From JBJGXI01 sp045635475 (GTDB lineage Bacteria; Bacillota; Bacilli; Bacillales; Amphibacillaceae), in the NCBI RefSeq assembly GCF_045635475.1, contig NZ_JBJGXI010000018.1, positions 1 through 64,000 of the forward strand: a stretch of DNA of 64,000 nt. Direction: 5' to 3'. This document shows positions 35,193 through 43,891 of this stretch, in pieces (the first letter of the stretch is position 1; every line of letters begins with the position of its first letter). The notes beneath the pieces were generated by a model that was not told the origin of the DNA, did not search any database, and saw nothing but the letters and a program-made list of their open reading frames with translations. Both the position numbers and the translations under genes were made by a program.

Positions 35193-35560
35193 GGAAGGTT
35201 CACCTTTATGGCTTCATTAGATTTATTTTCGCATGCAGCATCAAGTTCTGTTTGCCTAGCTACGACGGTTGTCATTGGTACCAATTGATAGATTAATCCA
35301 GGTGCTAGCTTTCCTGTTCCTACTTCAACGAGAAGCATCCGATGCTTTGTCAACTCTATGATGGCCGCAGCGATGTCCTTACTGGATAAACGAGTAAGTA
35401 CTTGAAGTACCAGGTGAGGTACTTCAAACTTTTCCTGCCACCCTCCTTTCGTCTTCATGATCAGCAAAGTAAACAGGAGCATAACAGCATGCGGTGATAA
35501 ATACTGATGCGTAAACCAAGAGAAAAATGCAACCAATTCCTGCTCTAATTGTTTTTCCAT
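35189..35560 (-). CDS. DnaD N-domain-like replication protein
   Basis: 123 residues from ATG 35560 (GGGGGAG upstream). The winged-helix text FSWF...SPHAVMLLFTLL...GGWQEKFEVPHLVL closely parallels the N-domain of the DnaD-like protein at 39988 (FHNWL...AVNLWYTLI...CGWKKRFNVPNSTL), but the C-terminal DnaD_2 domain is absent. Probably an origin-binding or helicase-loading adaptor for the next gene. It overlaps the DnaB gene by four bases. Confidence 0.7.
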   Translation of the reverse strand: MEKQLEQELVAFFSWFTHQYLSPHAVMLLFTLLIMKTKGGWQEKFEVPHLVLQVLTRLSSKDIAAAIIELTKHRMLLVEVGTGKLAPGLIYQLVPMTTVVARQTELDAACENKSNEAIKVNLP

Positions 35561-35562
35561 CC

Positions 35563-35757
35563 TTACTCCCCCTGTCCCGACAATGTTATTGTTTCCTGAT
35601 CCTGAATCCACCGATCAATCGCTCCCTTGGAAAACAATATCTTCCTACCTAACCGAATGTGTGGTAGCGCACCTTCCTTGACCAGGTCATACACCAAATC
35701 CGTGTGAACCCCTAAATATTTTGCTACTTCCTTTGCTGTGATCGTACATCGTTCCAT
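35563..35757 (-). CDS. Excisionase-type helix-turn-helix protein (HTH_17)
   Basis: 64 residues. ITAKEVAKYLGVHTDLVYDLVKEGALPHIRLGRKILFSKGAIDRWI is a classic MerR-like HTH_17/Xis domain. First gene of the helicase operon; AGGAGG lies near 35765. It likely controls excision or the replication module. No integrase stands next to it. Confidence 0.85.
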   Translation of the reverse strand: MERCTITAKEVAKYLGVHTDLVYDLVKEGALPHIRLGRKILFSKGAIDRWIQDQETITLSGQGE

Positions 35758-35910
35758 CGTTCATTCCTCCTTTAATTTGTCTTTCACCTTTATAATCGGT
35801 GCGAAGGGGCAATTGGGTGTTGTCCTTGGGGGGTTTTTTTGAAAACATTTTTGGCAGCAGCTTAGTAAGCTGGAAGGAGAGGCTTTCTAACGGTAACTTC
35901 ACGAAAAAAA

Positions 35911-35937
35911 AAGCACATTCCTGATTGGAAAGTGCTT
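35911..35937 (-). terminator. Terminator on the minus strand
   Basis: AAGCACATTCC / GGAAAGTGCTT stem followed on the minus strand by nine Ts. It sits 150 bp upstream of the HTH_17 gene, ending whatever is transcribed from the toxin-antitoxin region. Confidence 0.75.
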
Positions 35938-36194
35938 CTGTTAAGAATAAAAATTTAGGACCATGCTCCGGCGAAGAACTGCAGTTAAAAAACGAAAACC
36001 GAATAAAAGCGCACAAAAAACATGCACAAAACTTGGCCATACCTATACATAGACAGAGACAAAGACAAAAAGAGGAGGAAGACGCAAGGGAGTGCCAAAT
36101 GTTATTACTTTTAAGTGGAAAAACTTTTGCATATCATGAATAAGTAGTTCACTTGCCGTGGAGAAAACTTCAAATCTAAGTTTAAGCACGCGAA

Positions 36195-36227
36195 AACGCT
36201 TGGGTAAGTTAATCCCAAGCGTTTTTG
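36195..36227 (+). terminator. Terminator hairpin
   Basis: AACGCTTGGG, nine bases, CCCAAGCGTT, then TTTG. A sound 10-bp stem. The 500 bp around it (35938-36385) carries no gene I can support. Confidence 0.7.
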
Positions 36228-36385
36228 TTCGGTTTAATTTTTATTGTTTTGTTTAACTAAAGGCACCAATAGTCTAGGTGCACACTTTCACAAACCTTCC
36301 TCTTTTAAGGTTGAATAATAATATTAATAAAAAAGACCATATCAATTTTAATATATGGTCTTATGATTCCATGTATAAGTTTCAT

Positions 36386-36676
36386 TTAGTTTTCACCTGG
36401 AAAAAGGATAGCTAAGATAACAACATCATTCTCAATCATTTTATAATAAACTCTAAACTACTCTAAACCTTTTAATAACTCCCTCGTAATCCCTTTGTAT
36501 TTGCCGAACTCTTCCGTGTACGTTTTTCCAATAATACGATTCTTTAATAGATCTTCTGTCTCGATGATAAAATTAGAGATAAAGTCGAGGGTCTCTTCAG
36601 GTGTAAACCTTTCACTCCTAAACTGAGTTAGTTTTTCTCTAACAACAGGTGACCAAATAACATTTCGGTCATACAT
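36386..36676 (-). pseudogene. ParE/RelE-like toxin gene with an in-frame amber stop
   Basis: Codons 1-72 open, then TAG at codon 73, then 23 more codons in the same frame (FRVYYKMIENDVVILAILFPGEN) and TAA. The second part is the well-known C-terminal strand pair of ParE-like toxins (frvyYk...ilaIlfpge), so the stop interrupts a real 96-residue toxin. Start ATG 36676 overlaps the antitoxin stop. The truncated protein should be inactive, unless the amber codon is suppressed. Confidence 0.85.
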
Positions 36677-36942
36677 TACATAAAGTCCTTCTTGGATAAA
36701 GAATTTAATAATTCTGAAGTAGTCATGCCACGTTTATTTTCATACTGCTCTTGACTTTCTTTTAACATACGTTTAAGTTCCAGGTTTGCTTCAGCTTCAA
36801 ACTGTAAGGATTTTTCATCTTCTTCTTGTAAAACAAGTGTGAATTTACCTTTACCAGGAATAGAAAACTGAAATACAGAGTTATCACTATTCATATTCGA
36901 AATGTATTTCATAAGCTCTTCTGAAGATTGAATTTTTCCCAT
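36676..36942 (-). CDS. Antitoxin of the ParE/RelE-like pair
   Basis: 88 residues, acidic and helical, ending TTSELLNSLSKKDFM. It lies immediately before the toxin gene with overlapping stop/start, the usual order for this toxin class. No family recognised by sequence. GGGAAAAATTC-type spacing upstream is ordinary. Confidence 0.7.
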   Translation of the reverse strand: MGKIQSSEELMKYISNMNSDNSVFQFSIPGKGKFTLVLQEEDEKSLQFEAEANLELKRMLKESQEQYENKRGMTTSELLNSLSKKDFM

Positions 36943-37008
36943 AGAAATAAATCACCACCATTGATTTTCTTGTTTTTATCATATCGTTCATGTAACGAAT
37001 CATAAATG

Positions 37009-37448
37009 CTAGCCCAATAATAGGACATGTATTACTTCGCGTTCATCTTGCTTACCATCTTCCTTTAGAATAAACTCAATCGTTTCATCATCTTGCTTTT
37101 TATGATCTTCTGTATACTCAGCCCAATGAATAGTATGATCAATTAAACTGTCCACACATTAGTATATCAAGCCCTATTAAGCCATTGATTCCCCAATCAT
37201 CTAAACGCCCGAAATCTAACTTCATATCTGGAATTTCGTGATTGCCTAGCTTGATAAAATCAACTGGTTTAAGGAAAGAATACTCCTCACCGTCAATTAC
37301 ATAAGAGCTTACAAGAGGGTCTCCATTCTCAAAGTATAAGCCTAACTCATCAACAATATCAGATGAGATAAGCGTATGAGCTGCACCTGTATCAATAACC
37401 GCTTAACTATTGTTTTCTTTTAACAATTGTACGAAATCGGCATTTCAA
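37009..37448 (-). pseudogene. Retropepsin-like aspartic protease, frameshifted and 5'-truncated
   Basis: Reading on the minus strand, AVIDTGAAHTLIS carries the catalytic D-T-G, then GLIGLDIL, typical of bacterial retropepsin-like proteases. A stop and a frame change precede DTG, a further frameshift follows GLDILMCGQF, and the 5' end is cut at about 37448 where duplicated DnaD-region DNA begins. The missing start survives in another form near 39239. Confidence 0.8.
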
Positions 37449-37855
37449 CTTCCCAATCCCCACTTTAAGCATAATCCACTTATCCACTGTAATTCTTGTG
37501 AAAAACAATACGCCCTTTTCCAATCTGCTTTCAGCACATCATCTACAGATAATCCCTGCCTCAAAAAAATTTCAACAAACAACGGCACCTTTTAGCGTAC
37601 TGCCTTCGATTATAGAGGTAAAAACAAATTACAGGAGGTTGAAGGGTATGAAAATGTACAAGAAGAAAGGGAAAGAACATGTAGGTGAGCGCGCATGAAT
37701 TTATTTAAAGAGATACAGGGTTTTCATAATTGGCTAGACTTCCATGATGTCCCGCAAAGCGCAGTATGCCTTTGGTATACCTTAATAACGTTGAACAATC
37801 TCTGCGGCTGGAAAAAGCGTTTTAACGTTCCCAATTCGACACTCCGAGACACAAG
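37448..37855 (+). repeat. Duplicate of the DnaD upstream region, truncated
   Basis: CCCAATCCCCACTTTAAGC and the following ~400 bp, including the leader, ribosome binding site and first ~50 codons of the DnaD-like gene, match 39737-40140 with scattered differences. The copy stops abruptly at about 37850. Confidence 0.88.
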
Positions 37856-37877
37856 GCTAGTCCTTTTGCTTTCATAA
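37695..37877 (+). pseudogene. DnaD-like gene fragment
   Basis: About 50 codons nearly identical to the start of the gene at 39988 (FHNWLDFHDVPQSAV, CGWKKRFNVPNSTL), then unrelated DNA. In the following 200 bp a frame reads KIRAMVLDPARGQIGISVH to a stop near 38009, a remnant I do not recognise. Confidence 0.85.
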
Positions 37878-38074
37878 CTAGTAGACCATAACAGTGAAAG
37901 AAACAATCCCGAAGCTTCTACAATACCTGCGAAACAAGAAAATTCGGGCTATGGTGTTAGATCCCGCTCGTGGACAAATCGGTATAAGTGTCCACGCCTT
38001 ATTTTAAGAAGGTTACATTACCCGTTGCAAATGAATTTTTCTTCTGGTTCTATAACGCTGTGTTGAACTCCTTG

Positions 38075-38572
38075 TTATTCTTTTCCACTAAACTCTAAAA
38101 TATTTAAACCCTCGGATGCCTCTGGCGCTTCAAAAAATTTAGTAACATGAATAAACACCGCTTCCGTGTCAAAAGCTGCTCTTTCGGGTTGTTCGTCACG
38201 TCTTTGTGCAATTTGACGTAAGCATTGCTCGTTATTTAGATTAAGAAAAATTAGTTGATGTTTTGCATTGACATCTGACGCCATATTCAAAAACCACTTT
38301 CGCAGTTTTTGAGTGTTAGCTGGAAAATCCATCACTACATCTGTACCGACACTTAACATGTTTTGGACATGCTTTTTCACCAACGGCTTGAGCTGCGCTG
38401 AGTATTTTAGATAGTCCTCAAATGTTGCAATCTGATTGGGATAAAGAGATGAAAGCCATTCATCCTCAGACAACAGTACCGCATGATTATCTATCGCCAA
38501 TTGTTTTGATTTAGTTGATTTTCCAGCTCCCATTTTTCCACAGAAAAAGTATAGCGTCCCCAATTGTTTCAT
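38075..38572 (-). CDS. P-loop kinase-like ATPase (AAA_33 / zeta-like)
   Basis: About 165 residues from ATG 38572 (GGGGGG upstream). GKMGAGKSTKSKQLA is the Walker A loop near the N-terminus; DVVMDFPAN and CLRQIAQRRDEQPE follow as Walker B and lid-type arginines. Members phosphorylate small molecules or nucleotides. It is intact, unlike its neighbours. Substrate unknown. Confidence 0.75.
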   Translation of the reverse strand: MKQLGTLYFFCGKMGAGKSTKSKQLAIDNHAVLLSEDEWLSSLYPNQIATFEDYLKYSAQLKPLVKKHVQNMLSVGTDVVMDFPANTQKLRKWFLNMASDVNAKHQLIFLNLNNEQCLRQIAQRRDEQPERAAFDTEAVFIHVTKFFEAPEASEGLNILEFSGKE

Positions 38573-38654
38573 ATTCTTTAACCCCCCGTGCTTATTTAAT
38601 CGTTGTTGCCCCACCTTGAAAACTATATTTTATATTTATTCACTAGTGTTGCAC

Positions 38655-38871
38655 TTATTTAATTTTAACATTTAAAATACTCGAAAAGTTCGCTAAGTCA
38701 ACAAGTCTTGATTCATTGGTTAGTTCGAAGTGTCCGCCAATACCTTCAAGTTTTCCTTCAATAGTACCAAATCGATTATGCATTTCAGTTTTCAAATCAT
38801 TTACATCTGTTTTCATACTTTTTTATTTCTCTATTCATTTCTGTAAGTAAATCAAGAATTTGCTTATCCAC
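38655..38871 (-). pseudogene. Small coiled-coil gene with a frameshift
   Basis: Start GTG 38871 with AGAGGTGAT; reads MDKQILDLLTEMNREIKK, then the frame shifts by one in AAAAAAG and continues MKTDVNDLKTEMHNRF...ANFSSILNVKIK to a stop at 38655. The heptad-rich text suggests a short coiled-coil protein found next to mobile elements. Either the frame is broken or slippage occurs on the A-run. Confidence 0.55.
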
Positions 38872-38989
38872 GTTATCACCTCTAACAATAATTATAATAG
38901 ATGTTTAGTAAACAAGAATTACTTTTTGTTGAAGATCCGACTGTTTTTTCGCTATTGCATCTGTTTGCGTAAAGAAACACACCCTGAAT

Positions 38990-39239
38990 TTTATTCGCAA
39001 ATTACTTTCACAATTGTCTTCGTTGATAAGCATAAACCACTAACCACACAACAAATAGTACACCAGAAATGATTAAAAAGGCTGGTGTTAAAAATTGAAA
39101 CTCTTTAGGAATTTTATTTAATAAAAAAAACCAATATCATTGAAAAACTCATTACTATGCTTATCTATTGTTTTCGTTTGTTCTTTGTATGAAATCGTCA
39201 TTTCAACTTCTAATAAATAATTCACAAAATCTAACTTCA
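38990..39239 (-). pseudogene. Chimeric remnant: retropepsin start joined to a membrane-protein tail
   Basis: From ATG 39239 the text MKLDFVNYLLEVEMTISYKEQTK matches the 5' end missing from the retropepsin pseudogene at 37009-37448, then changes to unrelated residues and, after a frameshift in a T-run, to LTPAFLIISGVLFVVWLVVYAY, a single membrane helix, ending near 39020. Two genes were fused by deletion. Confidence 0.65.
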
Positions 39240-39479
39240 TAACCTCATACCTCTTAAACCTATTGCTTTTCTCATCTCAATAACGATCTCTTCAGACCCT
39301 GTATGATAAACAATGGTATCGCTCTTAGAATTAAGTAGCTCTTTAGTAGCTAATTTAGGATCCTCAATAATATTAATTAATGCAACGTCAGTTACTATTT
39401 TTTTATCGTCTTCAAAGTAAAAGTCAAAGATGTTACGTTTAACATCTTGATTTGGGTACAATCTTCTAACCTTCACCAC
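39237..39479 (-). CDS. Small hypothetical protein before the retropepsin remnant
   Basis: 80 residues, soluble, no family recognised. Its stop overlaps the retropepsin ATG, so the two were once coupled. The text MVKVRRLYPNQD and a C-terminal helix are all that can be said. Confidence 0.5.
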   Translation of the reverse strand: MVKVRRLYPNQDVKRNIFDFYFEDDKKIVTDVALINIIEDPKLATKELLNSKSDTIVYHTGSEEIVIEMRKAIGLRGMRL

Positions 39480-39938
39480 TTCATAATTACACCACCCTAT
39501 TACTTTTTAGCATTATTATATCATCGTTTTATACTACTATCATTTCATATAGCAAAGATTGGTTTTGTGCTAAATCATCCGATTGTGAAGAAATAATTAA
39601 ACAATAATTGATTGAATAATAAGATTGATGCTAAAAAAGCAAGTGGTTATCAACGCTCCCATTTTAGGTTTTGGAGTATCTTCCAAGATATATGTCCCCT
39701 AACATTGCCATCTGCCCCCACATTAATTTTGATTACATTTTTCCCAATCCCCACTTTAAGCATAAATCCAATTATCCACCGTAATTTGTGTGATAAACAA
39801 TACTCCCTTTTCAATCAACCTTCAGCACATGATCAACAGTTAATCCCTGCCTCAAAAAAATTTTAACTAACAACGGCACCTTTTAGCGTACTCCCTTCGA
39901 TTATAGAGTTGAAAACAAATTACAGGAGGTTGAATGGT

Positions 39939-40001
39939 ATGAAAACGTACAAGAGGAAAGGGAAGCAGAACATGGAGGTGAGCGAGCATGAATTTATTTA
40001 G
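39939..40001 (+). CDS. Upstream leader ORF of the DnaD-like gene
   Basis: 20 codons starting at ATG 39939 with AGGAGG, ending at 39999-40001, inside the DnaD-like gene. The truncated copy at 37.6 kb also has a basic 15-codon ORF at the same place. Probably couples translation to the main gene. Confidence 0.45.
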   Translation: MKTYKRKGKQNMEVSEHEFI

Positions 40002-40740
40002 AGAGGTACAGGGTTTTCATAATTGGCTAGACTTCCATGATGTCCCGCAGAGCGCAGTAAACCTTTGGTATACCTTAATAACGTTGAACAATTTTTGCGG
40101 CTGGAAAAAGCGTTTTAACGTTCCCAATTCAACACTCATACAAAAGAGCAAATTGTCTAAACAAAGCATTTTGAATGCACGTAAGCTCCTTGCAGAACAT
40201 GGACTAATTTCATTCGATAAAGGGAAGACAGGGCATGCAGCAATTTATCAGATGCATTCTCAGTACGCAAAAATGAAGAAGGTGTATGAATCAGGAACTT
40301 GCTTCGACCAAGCAAATTACGCTTCATGCGGTGAAGTTAAGGACGGCAATAAAAAGCAGATAACAGCGCAAGAAAACAATAATCACCATTTGGATAAACC
40401 AGGTATAATTGATGCGGCACCAAATGCTTATACCATTTATGAACAAAACTTCGGCATCATGAAGCCGATTGTCCAGGATTCTTTTTTATCATGGTGTGAG
40501 GACTTAGGTGATGAGATTGTGACCTTGGCGATCAAGCTCGCTGCAGAAAAAGGCGGTAGAACTTACAGCTATTTGGAGTCCATTTTGAAAGAATGGACCA
40601 ATGAGAATCTGAAGACCCTTGAGCAAGTGAAGGTTTACGAGCAACATAAGCAGAAACGAAGAAGGGCACCTGTAGCGGTGGATAAAAAGGCGAAGAATAA
40701 GGAGATCTTTGACAAATTCAAGGAGGCTGACAGCCAATGA
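39988..40740 (+). CDS. DnaD domain-containing replication protein (replisome organiser)
   Basis: 250 residues. N-terminal winged helix (residues about 1-90), then linker, then a DnaD_2 domain (about 140-205; YEQNFGIMKPIVQDSFLSWCEDL, YSYLESILKEW), the pattern of phage replisome organisers that recruit the helicase. Basic C-terminal tail. GGAGGTGAG lies upstream. Its stop overlaps the next gene's ATG. Confidence 0.85.
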   Translation: MNLFREVQGFHNWLDFHDVPQSAVNLWYTLITLNNFCGWKKRFNVPNSTLIQKSKLSKQSILNARKLLAEHGLISFDKGKTGHAAIYQMHSQYAKMKKVYESGTCFDQANYASCGEVKDGNKKQITAQENNNHHLDKPGIIDAAPNAYTIYEQNFGIMKPIVQDSFLSWCEDLGDEIVTLAIKLAAEKGGRTYSYLESILKEWTNENLKTLEQVKVYEQHKQKRRRAPVAVDKKAKNKEIFDKFKEADSQ

Positions 40741-41063
40741 CCTATGAAGAAGCTATAGAAGTCTTGCAAATGCTCGAAGATTTATTTCCGAAGTATGTCG
40801 TGACAGAGCGAAAGACTGCCGTGCTTCTGCCGGCATTAAAAACAATGGACTATGATGGCGTCATGCGGAATATCAGTAATCATTACATGGAATCCCCGCA
40901 TGCACCTACCTTGAAAGAAGTCGCAGCATATCCTAGTCAAGCAAACCCACACATTGACCAGATGGCTAAATGGCAGGAAGAAGCGAAGAAGGTTACCCCA
41001 GAGACGAAGGAAAAGTTTAGAAAGGCGTTCCAAGAATTGTTGGAGAAGACTAAGGTGAAGTAA
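40737..41063 (+). CDS. G39P-like helicase loader
   Basis: 108 residues. MTYEEAIEVLQMLEDLFPKYV and the helical N-domain match the SPP1 G39P type that binds and loads the phage replicative helicase. It overlaps the DnaD-like gene by four bases (ATGA). Its natural partner would be a DnaB-like helicase such as that at 33909, though on the other strand 6 kb away. Confidence 0.75.
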   Translation: MTYEEAIEVLQMLEDLFPKYVVTERKTAVLLPALKTMDYDGVMRNISNHYMESPHAPTLKEVAAYPSQANPHIDQMAKWQEEAKKVTPETKEKFRKAFQELLEKTKVK

Positions 41064-41065
41064 GT

Positions 41066-41147
41066 GGAACGCGGGGTCAGTTTTATCGTTCCAGCTGACC
41101 TTAAGTTTTTCTCATAGAACGGAACAGTAAACCTGACCCCTCGTTCC
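41066..41147 (+). repeat. Dispersed hairpin repeat, subfamily B
   Basis: Starts five bases after the loader stop. Inner arms GTTCCAG / CGGAAC and outer arms GGAACGCGGGGTCAG / CTGACCCCTCGTTCC. Confidence 0.9.
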
Positions 41148-41238
41148 ATATGAAGGATTAGCGCTTTTTTTGTGGAATGTATTGTATTAACGAAGTAGAC
41201 TAATGTCATAATTATTTTATTATTTTGGAGGAGAAAAT

Positions 41239-41853
41239 ATGAAGCAAATGCGGTTCGAACCACCTACTGAACATTATGATGAAAAAATAGCATCCATTGA
41301 TGAACAAATATGCAATTTAATTATGCAACGGAAGGAAATTTCAGATAATAACCCTGGTTTTCCACCTAAGCAAATGATCACCCGTTGGGCAGCAAAATAT
41401 AACCTTTACGAAGACTTTATAAATAGTGTTTTCTCACAATTTTTAGATGAAGATATGTATAAACCTGTTGTAGAGCCACAAGGATTTCTACAGAATGTGC
41501 CAGTATTAAAATCATTCGAAAGAGAGGGTGTATTTTATTCGGTAACTTTTTTACGCCAATTTGAAAATGCAAGTGTAGTTCATCTTACTATTGATCAAGA
41601 TGATTTTGATGAAGAAATGCAGGAAAAGATAAAAAGACCTAGTTTGTTTAACCTTTCTGTGGAAGGCGAAGGTGTTGAGTATGATTGTCGAAATAATTTT
41701 GGCGGGGGATCAGGCGGGCACCAATCCTATACTTACACAGTTTCACCCGCCTTACCTAACGATCTTTCGAATATCAAACTAATATTCAAAGAATATAAAA
41801 TACCATTCAGCAAACCATCAGGCTTTGAATTTGTTATTCAAACGGACAATTAA
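41239..41853 (+). CDS. Hypothetical protein
   Basis: 204 residues, soluble. A helical start (YDEKIASIDEQICNLIMQRKEI, likely a short coiled coil), then beta-rich text ending in a hydrophobic strand pattern. GGAGGAG precedes ATG 41239. No family recognised. Confidence 0.65.
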   Translation: MKQMRFEPPTEHYDEKIASIDEQICNLIMQRKEISDNNPGFPPKQMITRWAAKYNLYEDFINSVFSQFLDEDMYKPVVEPQGFLQNVPVLKSFEREGVFYSVTFLRQFENASVVHLTIDQDDFDEEMQEKIKRPSLFNLSVEGEGVEYDCRNNFGGGSGGHQSYTYTVSPALPNDLSNIKLIFKEYKIPFSKPSGFEFVIQTDN

Positions 41854-41868
41854 TTTTCTTGTTGCATT

Positions 41869-41921
41869 AGGTGTCAGTTCCCAAAAAGAACAATTGTCTT
41901 TTTAGAGTACCCTGACACCTT
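41869..41921. repeat. Second-type REP-like hairpin (GGTGTCAG...CTGACACC)
   Basis: AGGTGTCAG and CTGACACCT outer arms with an inner AAAAAGA/TCTTTTT stem, between two convergent genes. Different sequence from the main family. The TGACACC/GTGACAG words are seen in other Firmicute REP-like elements. Confidence 0.7.
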
Positions 41922-41970
41922 TTGTATGTAAGGCTTTTTCATACTATCTAGATGTTTAACAATCACCCTA

Positions 41971-42348
41971 TTAACCCTTGCCACAACATTTCTTATACTT
42001 CCTGCCACTACCACAATGACATGGATCATTTCTACTAATCTTTTGTTCATTTCTAACAGTATTTGACTCTGTAGATTCTTCTTCATTTTCATAGTCCTCT
42101 AAAATCCTAGGTAGCTTTGATAGCTTTTTACAATATTTTTTCTCATTAAATTCAACCTGATTTTTCAATATATCGTACATCTCTGTTAGCAAAATAGATG
42201 CAATCATTTCCTTTGACTCCGTAACAGAGTACCCTAAATCCATTAACCGATCGAGTGTCTTTTGTGTGCACTTGGGGTTATTATCTTCTAATTGATTCTC
42301 AACCACTTCGAGTACCTGTGCCTTTAGTCGGTAGTTTACCAATTTCAT
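41971..42348 (-). CDS. SEC-C motif protein
   Basis: 125 residues. The C-terminal RNDPCHCGSGRKYKKCCGKG is a complete SEC-C zinc-binding motif (as in SecA). The N-domain is helical. Function unknown; may be a ribosome- or SecA-linked adaptor. Confidence 0.82.
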   Translation of the reverse strand: MKLVNYRLKAQVLEVVENQLEDNNPKCTQKTLDRLMDLGYSVTESKEMIASILLTEMYDILKNQVEFNEKKYCKKLSKLPRILEDYENEEESTESNTVRNEQKISRNDPCHCGSGRKYKKCCGKG

Positions 42349-42414
42349 TCACCCTTCACCTTTTTTAATCATTATAATCTTTAGCTGTTTATAGTCAAAT
42401 TTGCAAAAATGCAT

Positions 42415-42449
42415 GAAACACGGGGCAGGTTAAACCTGCCCCGTGTTCC
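42415..42449. repeat. Minimal palindrome derived from the dispersed repeat
   Basis: GAAACACGGGGCAGG, TTAAA, CCTGCCCCGTGTTCC: the outer arms of the main repeat joined with the inner loop deleted, giving a nearly perfect 15-bp stem. The 300 bp to 42748 hold no gene. Confidence 0.7.
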
Positions 42450-42748
42450 CTCGTAATTTAATGAAAAGTTACTATTCATACTACTTTTCTTCCTAATTGT
42501 CTATCACTAAATCACATTTAGAATTTCTGACTAAATTCATCGATTCAAGAAGGATTTTGATTTATTATGTAGAATATTAAACATGTACTACTTTCCTCAC
42601 TAGTTTATATTCGCCCAACTACCCATCATTAATTATGGAGTATGATGTTAGTCCTAAATAACCCGCTTAAGATAGATTTCAAAACAGCCTTTCATTCATA
42701 ATGATTTCCAACTTAAATATTCCCATTCTTAGAAAGGAGGGAACTCCT

Positions 42749-43507
42749 ATGTTATCCTACATAGATGAAAGTGGTTCAATACACCCTAACGCCCCTGAAT
42801 CAATCTCTACTTTAACAGCAGTCTGTATACCCCAAAATCAAGTTAGAAGTGTCATGTCCAAAATGTTTAACATTAAAAATGATCTTTATCCAGAGAAAAT
42901 TATGAAAGAATTAAAGGCATCCAAGACTTTGCGTCCAAGATCTGTACAAAAGGATTATAAAAGTAAGCAATTCATTGATAGAGTTGTAAAAGAAGTAATC
43001 TGCAACTCAGATATCAAAGTATTTGCTATTGCAATGAATAGGCCAAAACAAACAGTAAAATTTCCCAAAGAAGAATTACCTAATCATTATCGCTTGTTAA
43101 TACAAAGAATTAATGGATATGCATTTTCTCAAAAAAAGTCGAGTATATTAGCATTTGATTCACAAGATGAAGATAATGATCGTATAATCTCACAGAGAAT
43201 TAAAAATTATCTATATAAATCCTCAGAAGGGAAAAAATGTGGTTTAATTGTTGAATCAGCTTTCTTTGTTAATTCAAAGGTTGAAGATGGTATACAGCTC
43301 GCTGATCTTTGCGCTGGTATAATTAGAAAATATTACGAACTTTGTTTTGAAAAAGTTTATGATGATGAATTTTCACTTTGGATTGCGGACTTATATTTTC
43401 ATATCTCAAAACAAACAGAAACTGTTGTTTCCTTGCATACTGACCAATATTTATATGGGATATATAAAATGCCTGACAAATATCTTTATGATAAGAATGA
43501 TGAATAA
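42749..43507 (+). CDS. DUF3800 domain protein
   Basis: About 252 residues from ATG 42749 (AAGGAGGG). LSYIDESGSIH near the N-terminus and DSQDEDND / VEDGIQLADLCAGIIRKYYE are hallmarks of DUF3800, an RNase H-fold family common in mobile and defence loci. The conserved acidic residues (DES, DSQD, QLAD) suggest a metal-dependent nuclease, but activity is unproven. Confidence 0.88.
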   Translation: MLSYIDESGSIHPNAPESISTLTAVCIPQNQVRSVMSKMFNIKNDLYPEKIMKELKASKTLRPRSVQKDYKSKQFIDRVVKEVICNSDIKVFAIAMNRPKQTVKFPKEELPNHYRLLIQRINGYAFSQKKSSILAFDSQDEDNDRIISQRIKNYLYKSSEGKKCGLIVESAFFVNSKVEDGIQLADLCAGIIRKYYELCFEKVYDDEFSLWIADLYFHISKQTETVVSLHTDQYLYGIYKMPDKYLYDKNDE

Positions 43508-43805
43508 TTTCGAAGCGATAAGTAATACTAATAGTTAGGCTGATTTGTTATTCTTTATATGAGTTGCAAGATCAGCTAAAACTATAGTTGACTTTTAGAA
43601 CTAACTATGGTTTAATACTTTCAAAGACTGGTAATGTGGTTCTTAACATGAGCTGCTTATACTGGTCTTTATTTATTATCATATTCTTGATTTAACCGCT
43701 TAAATCTATATAAGTTATATAACTTCACTAGATATAGGGTTGGAGATACTTTGCGATTTTTCCAGAAATGCAGGGTGGATCTAACCCTTTTATTATTTAT
43801 TTTTT

Positions 43806-43888
43806 GGAACGCGGGGTCAGTTTTATCGTTCCAGCAGGCCCATAAGTTTTTTTCATAGACTGGAACAGTAAACCTGACCCCCTGTTCC
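43806..43888 (+). repeat. Dispersed hairpin repeat, subfamily B
   Basis: Complete copy between convergent DUF3800 and old yellow enzyme genes: GTTCCAG / CTGGAAC inner arms. It ends three bases from the latter's stop. Confidence 0.92.
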
Positions 43889-43891
43889 CCT

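Noticed and set aside
35687..36143. Overlapping frames upstream of the HTH_17 gene
   Set aside because: They run through a terminator and have low-complexity text.
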